Source: Pseudomonas sp. Irchel s3h17 (GTDB lineage Bacteria; Pseudomonadota; Gammaproteobacteria; Pseudomonadales; Pseudomonadaceae). Taken from it: DNA of 64,000 nucleotides. Below, piece by piece: positions 34,938 through 44,272 of the stretch. The position numbers and the translations under genes were made by a program. Under the pieces are notes generated by a model. It was not told where the DNA came from and did no database searches. It worked only from the letters and a program-made list of their open reading frames with translations. The number at the start of each line of letters is the position of its first letter. The stretch's first letter is position 1. The stretch is taken from positions 31,210 through 95,209 of the forward strand of contig NZ_FYDL01000012.1 of NCBI RefSeq assembly GCF_900187505.1. The letters run 5' to 3'.

Positions 34938-35017
34938 CAATCCAGACGCCCCGCAGTGCTGCTGCGGGGGGCTCAATCCATGCTCATCAACCTAACAAAA
35001 GCGCGTTGAATGCAACA

Positions 35018-35033
35018 CTAGCAGTTCTGCTAG
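35018..35033. repeat. Cassette-associated palindrome, copy 7
   Basis: CTAGCAGTTCTGCTAG, perfect, between etfB and cassette H. Seen from cassette H it lies 41-98 bp upstream, depending on the start codon. Confidence 0.75.
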
Positions 35034-35046
35034 GGCGCCCTCAGAA

Positions 35047-35817
35047 CTAGCGAACAACGCCCTCTTCAATCAGCAGCTTGAGGATCGCCTCGGCGCCTTC
35101 CTGGGCACTCACGCCCTTGAGCACCTGGCCACCGCCGCCACTGGCCTTGGCCGTGGCCGCCTTCATGCGGTCAGCGCCGCTCTTGGCCTTGATCACTTTC
35201 AGACGTTTAGGTCGGGGCTTGGCCGGTTGCAGCGTGGCGACGGCGAGCAGTTCGTCGTCGAGCACTTCAACGTCCTCGGCCTGCAAAACCCCGCGCCGCG
35301 CCGGGCCGAACGCGCTTTGCCGAGGCTTGGGCGCGGCGTTATCCACCGTCGCCAGAAACGGCAAGCGGACTTTCAAGCGCCGCCGCTGGCCACGGGGCAA
35401 GGCTTGCAACACCAGGGCCGAACCGCCGTCGATGGACTCGACCTGCGCCAGCCCCACCACCAGCGGCCAGCCGAGGCTTTCGGCCAGCAGGAACGGCAAC
35501 ATGCCCGAGCCTTCACCGGTTTCCGCCTGGCTACCGGTCAGCACCACTTGGGCACCCGCGCCGCGCAAATAGTCGGTCAAGGCCGGCAACGCATCGGCGC
35601 CCGCCGGTTGTTCCAGCACATGCAACTGTTCAAGGCCCATGCCCAAATAGGCGCGCAACGCAGGCTCGGCGACGTCGCCGGCATGCAACACCTGCAAGTT
35701 ATCCCCAGCCAGTTGCAGACCGAGTTCCACCGCCCGCGCATCCTGTTCCGCGCGACGTGGCCGACCGGAAGTCGGGTGGGCGCCGATGGACACCAGGCTG
35801 ATGATTTTCGTGCTCAT
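35047..35817 (-). CDS. etfB: Electron transfer flavoprotein beta subunit of the dimethylglycine pathway
   Basis: The product is 256 aa with an ETF-beta fold: SIGAHPTSGRPRRAEQDARAVELGLQLAG, VVLTGSQAETGEGSGMLPFLLAESLGWPLV (AMP/FAD-facing region) and a Lys-rich late linker (PKRLKVIKAKSGADRMKAAT). It is atypical against housekeeping EtfB and belongs to the dgc-linked group (PA5401-like). It lies 15 bp after etfA and should take electrons from DgcA/DgcB to the quinone pool. It is the last gene of the dgc operon. Confidence 0.88.
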   Translation of the reverse strand: MSTKIISLVSIGAHPTSGRPRRAEQDARAVELGLQLAGDNLQVLHAGDVAEPALRAYLGMGLEQLHVLEQPAGADALPALTDYLRGAGAQVVLTGSQAETGEGSGMLPFLLAESLGWPLVVGLAQVESIDGGSALVLQALPRGQRRRLKVRLPFLATVDNAAPKPRQSAFGPARRGVLQAEDVEVLDDELLAVATLQPAKPRPKRLKVIKAKSGADRMKAATAKASGGGGQVLKGVSAQEGAEAILKLLIEEGVVR

Positions 35818-35832
35818 AACCCTTTCCTTCCC

Positions 35833-37053
35833 TTAAGCCGCATCGCGCTTGGCACCGTTGCGGTAAGCCTCTACCGCCGCGATCAAGGCGTGAAGCATCT
35901 CGGCGCTTTCGCCGATCACCGACAGGTCGGCCCGCTTGATCATGTCGCACCCGGGGTCCAGGTTGATCGCCACCACCTTGTCGCAGGCACCAATGCCCTG
36001 CAGGTGCTGGATCGCCCCGGAAATCCCCACCGCCACGTAGACCCGCGCGGTGACCCAGGTGCCGGACGCCCCGACCTGACGGTCGCGGGCCATGAAACCG
36101 TCGTCCACCGCCACGCGGGATGCGCCTTCGGTCGCACCGAGGGCTTCGGCGGTCCTGTGGAAAAGTCCCCAGTCCTTGACCCCGTTGCCGCCGGAGAAGA
36201 TGAACTCGGCCTCGGCCATGGGAATCGCCGCCGGGTCCACCGCCACCGCGCCCAGATCTTCGATCCGCGACAGGCTGCGCGCCACGGTTGTGGATAACTC
36301 CACGGGCAGTGCTTCGTGACGGGTGTCGCTGACCGGTTCGGCACATTCCACGGCCGCCAGAATCAAGCGCGCGACAGGTCGCGCCAAGTCCTGCAGACCG
36401 GCACCGGCACGGCCGATGCAGTGCTCATCCTTGACCTGCCAGACCCGTGTGGCCGGGCGTTCGCCCACGGCGGCGGCAAAGCGTCGACCCAATTCGCCAC
36501 CACCAGTGCGGCTGTCCGGCAGCAACCAGTGACGTGGGCTGAACTGGTTATCCACAGCCCGCAGGCCCTGGACTCGTTGCTCCGGCGCATAACCTGAGAA
36601 TTCGTTGCCCTCGAGCACCAGCAGGCGGTCGACACCGGCCGTGCTGAAGGCGTTTTCCTTGTGTTCGCCAAAGACAATCGCCAGTACGGCGCCGTCCTCG
36701 CCCGCCAACTGATGGGCCAAGCCCAGCAGGTCGCGGTCGTGGCTGCTCAAGCGACCACCGACCATGTCCGGCACCACACCGATGTAGAACGCAGGGGCTG
36801 CTACCTGATGCAACGGCAGTTGCACTTCAACGGTCGCCGTACGCTTGGCCGCACCGCCCTGCTGGGCACCGCTGCGGTCGATCCGCTTGATGCCGTTGGG
36901 GCCGATGAAGCCGATGCCATGGGGATTCTTGCGGATGACCCCGTTAGGGCCCATCCAGCTGTGTTGCACCGGCTGCATGGCCGCGTGCAGCGGATGCAGG
37001 CGGTTACGGGCGATCCATTCGGCCCGTGGGTCGCGGCGGATAATGTCGCTCAT
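35833..37053 (-). CDS. etfA: Electron transfer flavoprotein alpha subunit of the dimethylglycine pathway
   Basis: The product is 406 aa, longer than housekeeping EtfA (~310) because of an N-terminal extension with HSWMGPNGVIRKNPHGIGFIGPNGIKRIDR. The C-terminal FAD-binding half has SGGNGVKDWGLFHRTAEALGA, SRVAVDDGF, VGASGTWV, VAVGISGAIQHLQG and INLDPGCDM. It pairs with the beta subunit downstream. Its ATG overlaps the dgcB stop by one base. Resembles PA5400. Confidence 0.9.
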   Translation of the reverse strand: MSDIIRRDPRAEWIARNRLHPLHAAMQPVQHSWMGPNGVIRKNPHGIGFIGPNGIKRIDRSGAQQGGAAKRTATVEVQLPLHQVAAPAFYIGVVPDMVGGRLSSHDRDLLGLAHQLAGEDGAVLAIVFGEHKENAFSTAGVDRLLVLEGNEFSGYAPEQRVQGLRAVDNQFSPRHWLLPDSRTGGGELGRRFAAAVGERPATRVWQVKDEHCIGRAGAGLQDLARPVARLILAAVECAEPVSDTRHEALPVELSTTVARSLSRIEDLGAVAVDPAAIPMAEAEFIFSGGNGVKDWGLFHRTAEALGATEGASRVAVDDGFMARDRQVGASGTWVTARVYVAVGISGAIQHLQGIGACDKVVAINLDPGCDMIKRADLSVIGESAEMLHALIAAVEAYRNGAKRDAA

Positions 37054-39014
37054 CAGTGGGCCTCCGCAGGTTCACGTTTGGCCGGTGAGTTCGGCCGGGG
37101 CGCCGCGTCTTCGAGCAGCGCGTCGGCCACCAGTTCGGCGATGTCCTTGATCAGCGGCCGGGGCTCGACCACGCCTTCAAGCATCGCGGTGCACTGTGGA
37201 CAACCCACGGCCACCAGTTCGGCACCGGTCTCGCGGATGTCTTCCATGCGCATGTCGGGAATCCGCTGCTTGCCGGGGATATCGGTGATCGGCGCACCGC
37301 CACCGCCGCCGCAGCAGCGCGAACGGAAACCGGAGCGTTGCATTTCCTTGACCTCGATCCCCAGCGCACGCAGGACCTGGCGCGGCGCCTCGTATTCGCC
37401 GTTGTAGCGCCCCAGGTAGCACGGGTCGTGGTAGGTCACGCTGTTGCCCTTGTGCTGACCGAGATTGAGCGCACCGGCGTCGATGATTTCTGCCATGTAG
37501 GTGCTGTGGTGCTGCACCAGGTAGTTGCCATCGAAGGCACCGTACTCGTTTTTCAGTACGTGGAAACTGTGGGGGTCGCAGGTGACGATGCGGTTGAAGC
37601 TGTACTTGGCCAGGGTCTGGATGTTGCGTTTGGCCAACAGCTGGAAGGTCGCTTCATCGCCCAGGCGCCGGGCCACGTCGCCACTGTCACGCTCCTCAAG
37701 GCCCAGTACGGCAAAGTCGACGTTCGCCGCTTTCAGGACTTTGACGAACGCGCGCAAGGTACGCTGGTTACGCATGTCGAAGGCACCGTCGCCGACCCAG
37801 AACAGCACGTCAGTGGCTTTCTTTTCGCTGAGCAGATTGAGGCTCAAGTCCGCCGCCCAGTTCATCCGCCCGCCCGGGGCAAAACCGCCCGGGTTGTCGG
37901 TGGCGATCAGGTTTTCCAGGACTTCGGCGCCCTTGTTCGGCGTCGCGCCTTTTTCCAGGGTCAGGTGCCGACGCATGTCGACGATGGCGTCCACGTGCTC
38001 GATCATCATCGGGCACTCTTCGACGCAGGCACGGCAGGTGGTGCAGGACCACAGTGTTTCGGCATCCACCAGACCGTTGACGATCGGTTGATGCGGGTTC
38101 CCGGCGTGCTCACCGATTGGCTTGCCCCTGCCGTCAAGGGATGGGTAGGGGCTGCCGGCGAACTTCGCATCCGTGCCTCCGGCCAGGCCGACCACCATGT
38201 CCTGAATCAGTTTTTTCGGATTCAGCGGCTGGCCGGCGGCGAACGCCGGGCAGGCCGCCTCGCATTTGCCGCACTGCACGCAGGCGTCGAAGCCCAGCAA
38301 CTGGTTCCAGGTAAAATCCTTGGGCTTTTCCACGCCCAAGGGGGCTTGCGGGTCGTTCAGGTCAAGCGGTTTGAGACCCGTGGAACGACCACCACCAAAA
38401 CGTTCGGCGCGACGGTGCCAGGCCAGGTGCAGGGCACCGGCGAAGGCGTGCTTCATCGGCCCGCCCCAGGTCATGCCGAAGAACAATTCCGAGACGCCCC
38501 ACAACACACCGACGCCAAGGATCACCGCCAGTACCCAGCCGCCAAAGTTTTCCGGGAGGATGCCTGCCACCGGCAGGGTCACCAGGAAGAACGACGCGGA
38601 GAAGGCCAAGAGGCTTTTCGGCAGGCGCATCCATGGGCCTTTGGACAACCGGGCCGGAGGATTGCGCCGACGCAGGTAAACAAAGATCGCACCGACGAAC
38701 ATCACCGCCGACATCAACAGCAGCGCATAGCCGAGGATGCGGTTATGCAGGCCGAAACCGTGGACCAGAATCGCCAGCACCATGGACGCCACCGCACCGC
38801 CGGCCGTGGCGACGTGGGTGTTGGCGATGTATTTGTCCCGCGCCACCACATGGTGCAGGTCGACCATGTAGCGCTTGGGCATGGCCAGCAGGCCACCGAT
38901 CAGGTCGACTTTCGAAGGACGGCCCCGGCGCCACATATTCACCCGCCGCAACGCACCCAGAACCGCGAGGCCCAGGGCAGCGAACAGCAGGATTGGAAGA
39001 AGGGTGTTCAACAT
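37053..39014 (-). CDS. dgcB: Iron-sulphur membrane subunit of dimethylglycine catabolism
   Basis: The product is 653 aa from ATG 39014 (a longer frame starts at 39068). Several N-terminal membrane helices occupy residues 4-190. Two 4Fe-4S sets follow (CVQCGKCEAACP and CTTCRACVEECP), then two CCG domains (CDPHSFHVLKNEYG; HDPCYLGRYN...SRCCGGGGGAP; VGCPQCTAML). This is the heterodisulphide-reductase/glycolate-oxidase-like electron-transfer layout. It is genetically required for dimethylglycine use in P. aeruginosa (DgcB). It is separated from dgcA by 210 bp holding a REPIN. Confidence 0.93.
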   Translation of the reverse strand: MLNTLLPILLFAALGLAVLGALRRVNMWRRGRPSKVDLIGGLLAMPKRYMVDLHHVVARDKYIANTHVATAGGAVASMVLAILVHGFGLHNRILGYALLLMSAVMFVGAIFVYLRRRNPPARLSKGPWMRLPKSLLAFSASFFLVTLPVAGILPENFGGWVLAVILGVGVLWGVSELFFGMTWGGPMKHAFAGALHLAWHRRAERFGGGRSTGLKPLDLNDPQAPLGVEKPKDFTWNQLLGFDACVQCGKCEAACPAFAAGQPLNPKKLIQDMVVGLAGGTDAKFAGSPYPSLDGRGKPIGEHAGNPHQPIVNGLVDAETLWSCTTCRACVEECPMMIEHVDAIVDMRRHLTLEKGATPNKGAEVLENLIATDNPGGFAPGGRMNWAADLSLNLLSEKKATDVLFWVGDGAFDMRNQRTLRAFVKVLKAANVDFAVLGLEERDSGDVARRLGDEATFQLLAKRNIQTLAKYSFNRIVTCDPHSFHVLKNEYGAFDGNYLVQHHSTYMAEIIDAGALNLGQHKGNSVTYHDPCYLGRYNGEYEAPRQVLRALGIEVKEMQRSGFRSRCCGGGGGAPITDIPGKQRIPDMRMEDIRETGAELVAVGCPQCTAMLEGVVEPRPLIKDIAELVADALLEDAAPRPNSPAKREPAEAH

Positions 39015-39074
39015 GGTGAAGCTCCCAAAGACCGCAGGGTCATGTGCGCGCCGGTAACGGCAACGCACCTACTT

Positions 39075-39204
39075 GTGGCGAGGGAGCTTGCTCCCGCTGG
39101 AGTGCGAAGCGCTCCCAAAACAGCCGAAGGTGCATATCTGATGCGCCGCGACTGCTGGTTTTGGGGCTGCCTTGCAGCCCAGCGGGAGCAAGCTCCCTCG
39201 CCAC
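39075..39204. repeat. REPIN inside the dgc operon
   Basis: GTGGCGAGGGAGCTTGCTCCCGC and inverted partner, occupying most of the gap between dgcA and dgcB, two genes that must be co-expressed. Confidence 0.8.
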
Positions 39205-39224
39205 AGGTGATGGTGGTGATACCG

Positions 39225-41285
39225 TTAGAAATCCTTGCACAGCCGCAACGCATCGTAGATCGCCGCGTGCACGTTACGCTGGGCCACGCAGTCGCCGATG
39301 CGGAACAGCAGGTAGCCGTCGCCGCTCTGTTCGAGGCATGGTTGCGGCTTGATCGCGAACAGGGCTTCGACATCCACCTGGCCCTTGTTGCGCGAGCCTT
39401 CCTTGAGCGCGTAGTAGATTTCCTCATCCGGCCGCACGCCGTTTTCCACCACCACCTGGTCCACCACCCGCTCCTCTTTGGCGCCGGTGTATTCGTTTTC
39501 CAGCACCGCAATCAGCTTGTCGCCTTCGCGGTAGACCTTTTCCAGCATCATGTCGCCGGTCATGATCACTTCTTTGGGGTACATGCTGCGGTAGTAGGTC
39601 GGGAACGATGTACCGCCAATGGCCACACCCGGCTTGATGTCGTCGGTGACGATCTCGACCTGGCTGCCCTTGTCGGCGAGGAAATCGGCGGTCGACATCC
39701 CGGTGAACTCGCAAATGGTGTCGTAGACCAGCACGTTCTTGCCAGGCGCCACCTTGCCGTCGAGCACATCCCAGCTGCTGACCACCAGGCCTTCAGCCGC
39801 GCCCCAGTGTTCGTTCTGCTCCAGGAATGGATGGCCGCCAACGGCCAGCACCACCACGTCCGGACGCAGGTCGAGAATGGTCGCCGCATCAGCGGCCACG
39901 CCCAGGCGCAGGTCGACTTTCAAGCGTGCCAGCTCCAACTGGAACCAGCGGGTGATCCCGGCGATCTGGTCCCGTTGCGGGGCTTTCGAGGCGGTCGTGA
40001 TCTGCCCGCCGATGAATTCTTTTTTCTCGAACAGGGTCACGTCGTGGCCACGCTCGGCGGCCACACGCGCCGCTTCCATCCCGGCAGGGCCGGCACCGAC
40101 CACTACCACCTTGCGTTTTGGCCCGGTGGACTTCTCGATGATGTGCGGCACCCCCATGTATTCACGGGAAGTCGCGGCGTTCTGGATGCACAGCACGTCC
40201 AGGCCCTGGTACTGGCGGTCGATGCAGTAGTTGGCGCCGACGCACTGCTTGATCTGGTCGATCTGGCCCATCTTGATCTTGGCGATCAGGTGCGGGTCGG
40301 CGATGTGGGCGCGGGTCATGCCGACCATGTCGACGTAGCCGCCCTCCAGAATCCGCGTGGCCTGGTTCGGGTCCTTGATGTTCTGCGCATGCAGCACCGG
40401 GATCTTGACCACTTCCTTGATCCCGGCCGCCAGGTGCAGGAACGGCTCCGGTGGATAACTCATGTTGGGGATCACGTTGGCCAGGGTGTTGTGGGTGTCG
40501 CACCCCGAGCCCACCACGCCCAGGAAATCGAGCATGCCGGTGTCGTCGTAATACTTGGCGATCTGCTTCATGTCCTCGTGGGACAGGCCGTCCGGGTGGA
40601 ACTCGTCACCGCAGATACGCATGCCGACGCAGAAATCGTCGCCGACCTCGGCGCGCACGGCTTTCAATACTTCCAGGCCGAACTTCATTCGCCCTTCGAA
40701 AGTGCCGCCCCACTCGTCGGTACGCTTGTTGACCCGCGGGCTCCAGAACTGGTCGATCATGTGCTGGTGCACCGCCGACAGTTCGACGCCATCCAGGCCG
40801 CCGGCCTTGGCCCGACGCGCGGCCTGGGCGTAATTGCCGATTACCCGCCAGATTTCTTCCGGCTCAATGGTCTTGCAGGTGGCGCGGTGCACCGGCTCAC
40901 GGACGCCCGACGGCGACATCAGGGTCGGCCAGTTGAAGCCGTCCCAGCGCGAGCGACGGCCCATGTGGGTAATCTGGATCATGATCTTGGCGCCGTGCTT
41001 GTGCATGGCGTCGGCCAGATTCTGGAAGTGCGGGATGATGCGGTCGGTGGACAGGTTCACCGAACTCCACCATTCCTGTGGGCTGTCGATGGCCACCACC
41101 GACGAGCCGCCACAAATCGCCAGGCCGATCCCGCCCTTGGCTTTCTCTTCGTAATACTTGACGTACCGGTCGGTGGTCATGCCGCCGTCGGTCGCATAGA
41201 CCTCGGCGTGCGCGGTGCTGAGCACGCGGTTGCGGATGGTCAGTTTGCCGATCTGGATCGGCTGGAACATTGCTTCGAAAGCCAT
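39225..41285 (-). CDS. dgcA: Dimethylglycine demethylase/dehydrogenase subunit (old-yellow-enzyme type)
   Basis: The product is 686 aa. N-terminal OYE TIM barrel (LTIRNRVLSTAHAEVYATDGG, AVHQHMIDQFWSPRVNKRTDEWGGTFEGRM in part), 4Fe-4S cysteines in the CVGANYCIDRQYQG region, then a C-terminal FAD/NAD module (VVVVGAGPAGMEAARVAAERGH, VLVYDTICEFTGMSTADFLADKG). It is homologous to trimethylamine/dimethylamine dehydrogenases. It oxidises dimethylglycine to sarcosine and formaldehyde, feeding DgcB and the ETF. Confidence 0.94.
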   Translation of the reverse strand: MAFEAMFQPIQIGKLTIRNRVLSTAHAEVYATDGGMTTDRYVKYYEEKAKGGIGLAICGGSSVVAIDSPQEWWSSVNLSTDRIIPHFQNLADAMHKHGAKIMIQITHMGRRSRWDGFNWPTLMSPSGVREPVHRATCKTIEPEEIWRVIGNYAQAARRAKAGGLDGVELSAVHQHMIDQFWSPRVNKRTDEWGGTFEGRMKFGLEVLKAVRAEVGDDFCVGMRICGDEFHPDGLSHEDMKQIAKYYDDTGMLDFLGVVGSGCDTHNTLANVIPNMSYPPEPFLHLAAGIKEVVKIPVLHAQNIKDPNQATRILEGGYVDMVGMTRAHIADPHLIAKIKMGQIDQIKQCVGANYCIDRQYQGLDVLCIQNAATSREYMGVPHIIEKSTGPKRKVVVVGAGPAGMEAARVAAERGHDVTLFEKKEFIGGQITTASKAPQRDQIAGITRWFQLELARLKVDLRLGVAADAATILDLRPDVVVLAVGGHPFLEQNEHWGAAEGLVVSSWDVLDGKVAPGKNVLVYDTICEFTGMSTADFLADKGSQVEIVTDDIKPGVAIGGTSFPTYYRSMYPKEVIMTGDMMLEKVYREGDKLIAVLENEYTGAKEERVVDQVVVENGVRPDEEIYYALKEGSRNKGQVDVEALFAIKPQPCLEQSGDGYLLFRIGDCVAQRNVHAAIYDALRLCKDF

Positions 41286-41300
41286 GGCGGGGTCCTCGAC

Positions 41301-41831
41301 TTACAACGGCTTGACGGTGAACAAACCGTCGTCGTGGCCTTCTTCGGAGCCACCGTAGACTTGCTCGGCAACCGTGCGGATCTTGCTGCCACGCGCCTGC
41401 AGGATCTGGTCCATGGCACCGGCAAACCAGCCGGTGAACATGTAGTCGACCTTGCGTCCGACCTTGCCGTAGACGTAGACGAACGCCGAGTGCTCGAGCT
41501 TGACGCTGGCAGTGCCTTTGTCCAGGTCAATGTCCTGGATCTTGAACAGCCCCCAGCCACGTTGCGACAGGCGCTTCATGTAGTGTTCGAACACCGCGAC
41601 GCCTTCCAGGCCATGGCATTCGGCTTCTTTTTCACACCAGTGCCAGGCGGACTTGTAGCCGGCCTTGTAGAGAATCTCGGCGTAGGCGTCGGCGCCCAGC
41701 ACTTCCTCGATGCCCATGTGGTTGTTGACGAAGAAATGACGCGGTACGTACAGCATCGGCAGGGCGTCGGAGGTCCAGACACCGGTCTCGCTGTCGACTT
41801 CGATAGGCAATTGCGGGGCGATCTTGGCCAT
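41301..41831 (-). CDS. DUF5943-type protein of the dgc operon
   Basis: The product is 176 aa, a soluble protein with SDALPMLYVPRHFFVNNHMGIEEVLG, KSAWHWCEKEAECHG, RGWGLFKIQDIDL and YMFTGWFAGAMDQIL. It resembles PA5397 and has a 4-vinyl-reductase-like small-molecule binding look. It is always found just upstream of dgcA, 15 bp here. No function is established; a chaperone or sensor role for the DgcA complex is only a guess. Confidence 0.8.
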   Translation of the reverse strand: MAKIAPQLPIEVDSETGVWTSDALPMLYVPRHFFVNNHMGIEEVLGADAYAEILYKAGYKSAWHWCEKEAECHGLEGVAVFEHYMKRLSQRGWGLFKIQDIDLDKGTASVKLEHSAFVYVYGKVGRKVDYMFTGWFAGAMDQILQARGSKIRTVAEQVYGGSEEGHDDGLFTVKPL

Positions 41832-41900
41832 GGAAACTTAACTCCAGAAAATTCGTGGTCAGTGCTTAGCAAAGCTTTTGCTTTGCTCTTATAAACAAGC

Positions 41901-42051
41901 CGAGTGAATGACTTTGGAGCCGTAGCGAGCACGTCGAGAGCAAGGAAGGACCGGAGCGACAAGCGAGACAGTACGGGACGTACGGCGAGCTTGGCGCGAG
42001 GACCTGACGCAGCTATCGGCGAGCGGAGTAGGCTCCAGAGTTATTCACTCG
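41901..42051. repeat. Small inverted-repeat element inside the dgc operon
   Basis: Ends CGAGTGAATGACTTTGGAGCC (41901-41921) and the inverse of CGAGTGAATAACTCTGGAGCC (42031-42051) match at 19 of 21 bases. Inside are CGTAGCGAGC and GTAC palindromes. The right end overlaps the stop of the M19 gene. It is possibly a non-autonomous element or an intercistronic RNA structure. Confidence 0.55.
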
Positions 42052-43022
42052 CCCCAGACGTCTTTGAGAACGTTCACCCAGTTCTCGCCCATGATTTTTC
42101 TCACCACACGCTCGGGATGGCCGCGCTTGAGCAGCGTCTCGGTCAGGTTCGGGAACTCGCCTACGGTGCGGATACCCAGCGGGTTGATGATCTTGCCGAA
42201 GCTGGTCAGGCGGCGGGCGTAGCCCTTGTCATGGGTCAGGTATTCGAAGAAGTCCTGGCCATGGCCCTGGGTGAAGTCGGTGCCGATACCGATGGCGTCT
42301 TCGCCGACGATGTTCATGGTGTATTCGATGGCTTCGGCGTAGTCGTCGATGGTCGAATCGATGCCCTTGGCCAGGAACGGTGCGAACATGGTCACGCCGA
42401 CGAAACCACCATGGTCGGCAATGAACTTGAGCTCTTCGTCAGACTTGTTGCGCGGGTGCTCCTTGAGCCCCGACGGCAGGCAGTGGGAGTAGCAGACCGG
42501 CTTCTTCGATTCGAGGATGACTTCTTCGGAGGTCTTGGAGCCCACATGGGACAGGTCGCACATGACGCCGACGCGGTTCATCTCGGCCACGATTTCGCGA
42601 CCGAAACCCGACAGGCCGCCGTCACGCTCGTAGCAACCGGTGCCTACCAGGTTCTGGGTGTTGTAGCACAGCTGCACAATACCGACGCCCAGCTGCTTGA
42701 AGACCTCGACATAGCCGATCTGGTCTTCGAAGGCGTGGGCATTCTGGAAGCCGAAGAGGATGCCGGTCTTGCCCAGCTCCTTGGCCTTGCGGATATCAGC
42801 CGTGGTGCGCACCGGCATCACCAGGTCGCCGTTCTCGCGAATCAGTTTCTGGCTGGCGGCAATGTTGTTGACGGTCGCCTGGAACCCCTCCCACACCGAC
42901 ACGGTGCAGTTGGCCGCGGTCAAGCCGCCTTTGCGCATGTCTTCAAACAGCTCACGGTTCCACTTGGCAATGATCAGCCCGTCGATAACGATGCTGTCGG
43001 CGTGCAATTCGGCTGGGCTCAT
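42045..43022 (-). CDS. Peptidase M19 (membrane dipeptidase)-like protein with altered metal site
   Basis: The product is 325 aa with the M19 fold. The histidines of the second metal site are present (CDLSHVG and CYSHC). The first metal site is not: the usual D-G-H-N-D motif reads IDGLIIAKWN (no His-x-Asp), and the bridging Glu (usually in EGG) is Gln in FGFQNAHAF. It resembles PA5396, first gene of the dgc operon. It may have another activity on a betaine-derived compound, or be a non-catalytic binding protein. The start follows a region with ACGACA motifs at 43118 and 43149. Confidence 0.85.
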   Translation of the reverse strand: MSPAELHADSIVIDGLIIAKWNRELFEDMRKGGLTAANCTVSVWEGFQATVNNIAASQKLIRENGDLVMPVRTTADIRKAKELGKTGILFGFQNAHAFEDQIGYVEVFKQLGVGIVQLCYNTQNLVGTGCYERDGGLSGFGREIVAEMNRVGVMCDLSHVGSKTSEEVILESKKPVCYSHCLPSGLKEHPRNKSDEELKFIADHGGFVGVTMFAPFLAKGIDSTIDDYAEAIEYTMNIVGEDAIGIGTDFTQGHGQDFFEYLTHDKGYARRLTSFGKIINPLGIRTVGEFPNLTETLLKRGHPERVVRKIMGENWVNVLKDVWGE

Positions 43023-43259
43023 CAGGCTGTCCCCTTATTAGCGATTCATGCGCCGAATCGTCTGCCGGCGCTTTGGGGTCAGCATATGCCTCGGTGCCTG
43101 TGCAGCCGGGTGCAAAAACGACAGGGGAATTGCCGAAAGCGTCAAGACACGACAAAGGGACCAGGCCAGTGCTGATTGCCTGCCTGTTCTTTAGCCGGCG
43201 CTTGAGCCAGAATTCGCCGCATCAATGGATGGTTCACTGGAATATGGGGCGGCGGCGCA

Positions 43260-43661
43260 ATGAAATCGATCTTCCTGGCTTTGGCACTGATGACCACCGG
43301 CGTACATGCCGCCGAAGAGGCTGACAACAGCCCGTGCGACGCGGTCGAAAACGACATCCAGACCCTGGAGTGCTCGGCCTACAACAAAACCACCGCGGAA
43401 CAGTTGCTCAAGGAGAATTTCCAGGGGTTGCTGGAGCGGGTCAAAGCCCAATACGCGGATAACAAGACACAAGTGGTCGACATCACCGGCAAACTCCAGA
43501 CCGCCGAACAGTTGTGGATGAAGTCCCGGGATGCCGATTGCGCCATTGCGCCGTTCCCCGCCGCCGTGGGCAGCAAGGCCTATGCCATCGACCAGAACGA
43601 CTGCCTGGCGAACAAGAGCGACGAACGATCGGAGTTTCTCGAGTCGATTGCGCAGGAATGA
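43260..43661 (+). CDS. LprI-like (lysozyme inhibitor LprI N-terminal domain) secreted protein
   Basis: The product is 133 aa. The signal peptide MKSIFLALALMTTGVHA precedes a helical domain with four cysteines (SPCD, LECSAYN, DADCAI, NDCLAN) and the pattern QTLECSAYNKTTAEQLL...LQTAEQLWMKSRDADC, typical of the LprI/DUF1311 family. Some members inhibit lysozyme; others have no known role. It is not part of the divergent dgc operon. Confidence 0.8.
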   Translation: MKSIFLALALMTTGVHAAEEADNSPCDAVENDIQTLECSAYNKTTAEQLLKENFQGLLERVKAQYADNKTQVVDITGKLQTAEQLWMKSRDADCAIAPFPAAVGSKAYAIDQNDCLANKSDERSEFLESIAQE

Positions 43662-43777
43662 GGTCTTCGGCGACCGTTCGGTAACCCCGGCCCCATTGGG
43701 CGCGATCTGGCTGAGCTGCGATTGTCCGCAAGCGCCAGGACAAACAACGCACCTCCCACACACTCCAAAGGACTTAC

Positions 43778-44194
43778 ATGAAACTCTGCGGCATCGAAAT
43801 CAAAGGCAGCGAAGCCATCATCGCTGTAGCTTCCCTTGACGGCCAGGCGCTGAGCCACGTCGCCCTGAACACCAAGAAAATCGCCCTGGACGATGACGAC
43901 GAAGCTGCCAACGTCAAAGCCTTCGCGGCGCACGTCGCCTCGTTTGTCCGCGAGCATGCCATCGACCGGATCGCGATCAAGAAACGCAGCAAGAAAGGCG
44001 AGTTCGCCGGCGGGCCGACCACGTTCAAGATCGAAGGGGTTTTCCAGCTGCTGGACAATTGCGAGGTGACGCTGCTGTCGCCGCAGACCATCAATGCGCA
44101 AAACAAAAAACACGACTTCGCCCTGCCGGCCACGCTGAACAAGTATCAGCATGAAGCCTTCAAAGCGGCATGTTCGGCGCTGATGAAGAAGTGA
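43778..44194 (+). CDS. DUF3010-family protein
   Basis: The product is 138 aa with AAGGA six bases before ATG 43778. LCGIEIKGSEAIIAVASLDG starts like an RNase-H/actin-like beta strand pair; RIAIKKRSKKGEFAGGPTTFKIEGVFQLL and LNKYQHEAFKAACSALMKK are DUF3010 hallmarks. The fold suggests a RuvC/RNase-H relative without known function. It stands alone, followed by a REPIN. Confidence 0.82.
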   Translation: MKLCGIEIKGSEAIIAVASLDGQALSHVALNTKKIALDDDDEAANVKAFAAHVASFVREHAIDRIAIKKRSKKGEFAGGPTTFKIEGVFQLLDNCEVTLLSPQTINAQNKKHDFALPATLNKYQHEAFKAACSALMKK

Positions 44195-44272
44195 CCTGCT
44201 TGCCCAGGCGCAGCTGATCCCATGTGGGAGCAACGGTCCTGACACCGGGGGGGAGCGCCGAGCACATCCCCC

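Noticed and set aside
37338..41894. A 1518-codon open frame on the plus strand opposite dgcA/dgcB
   Set aside because: It is antisense to dgcB, dgcA and the DUF5943 gene; its length comes from high GC and codon bias. No domain is recognisable.
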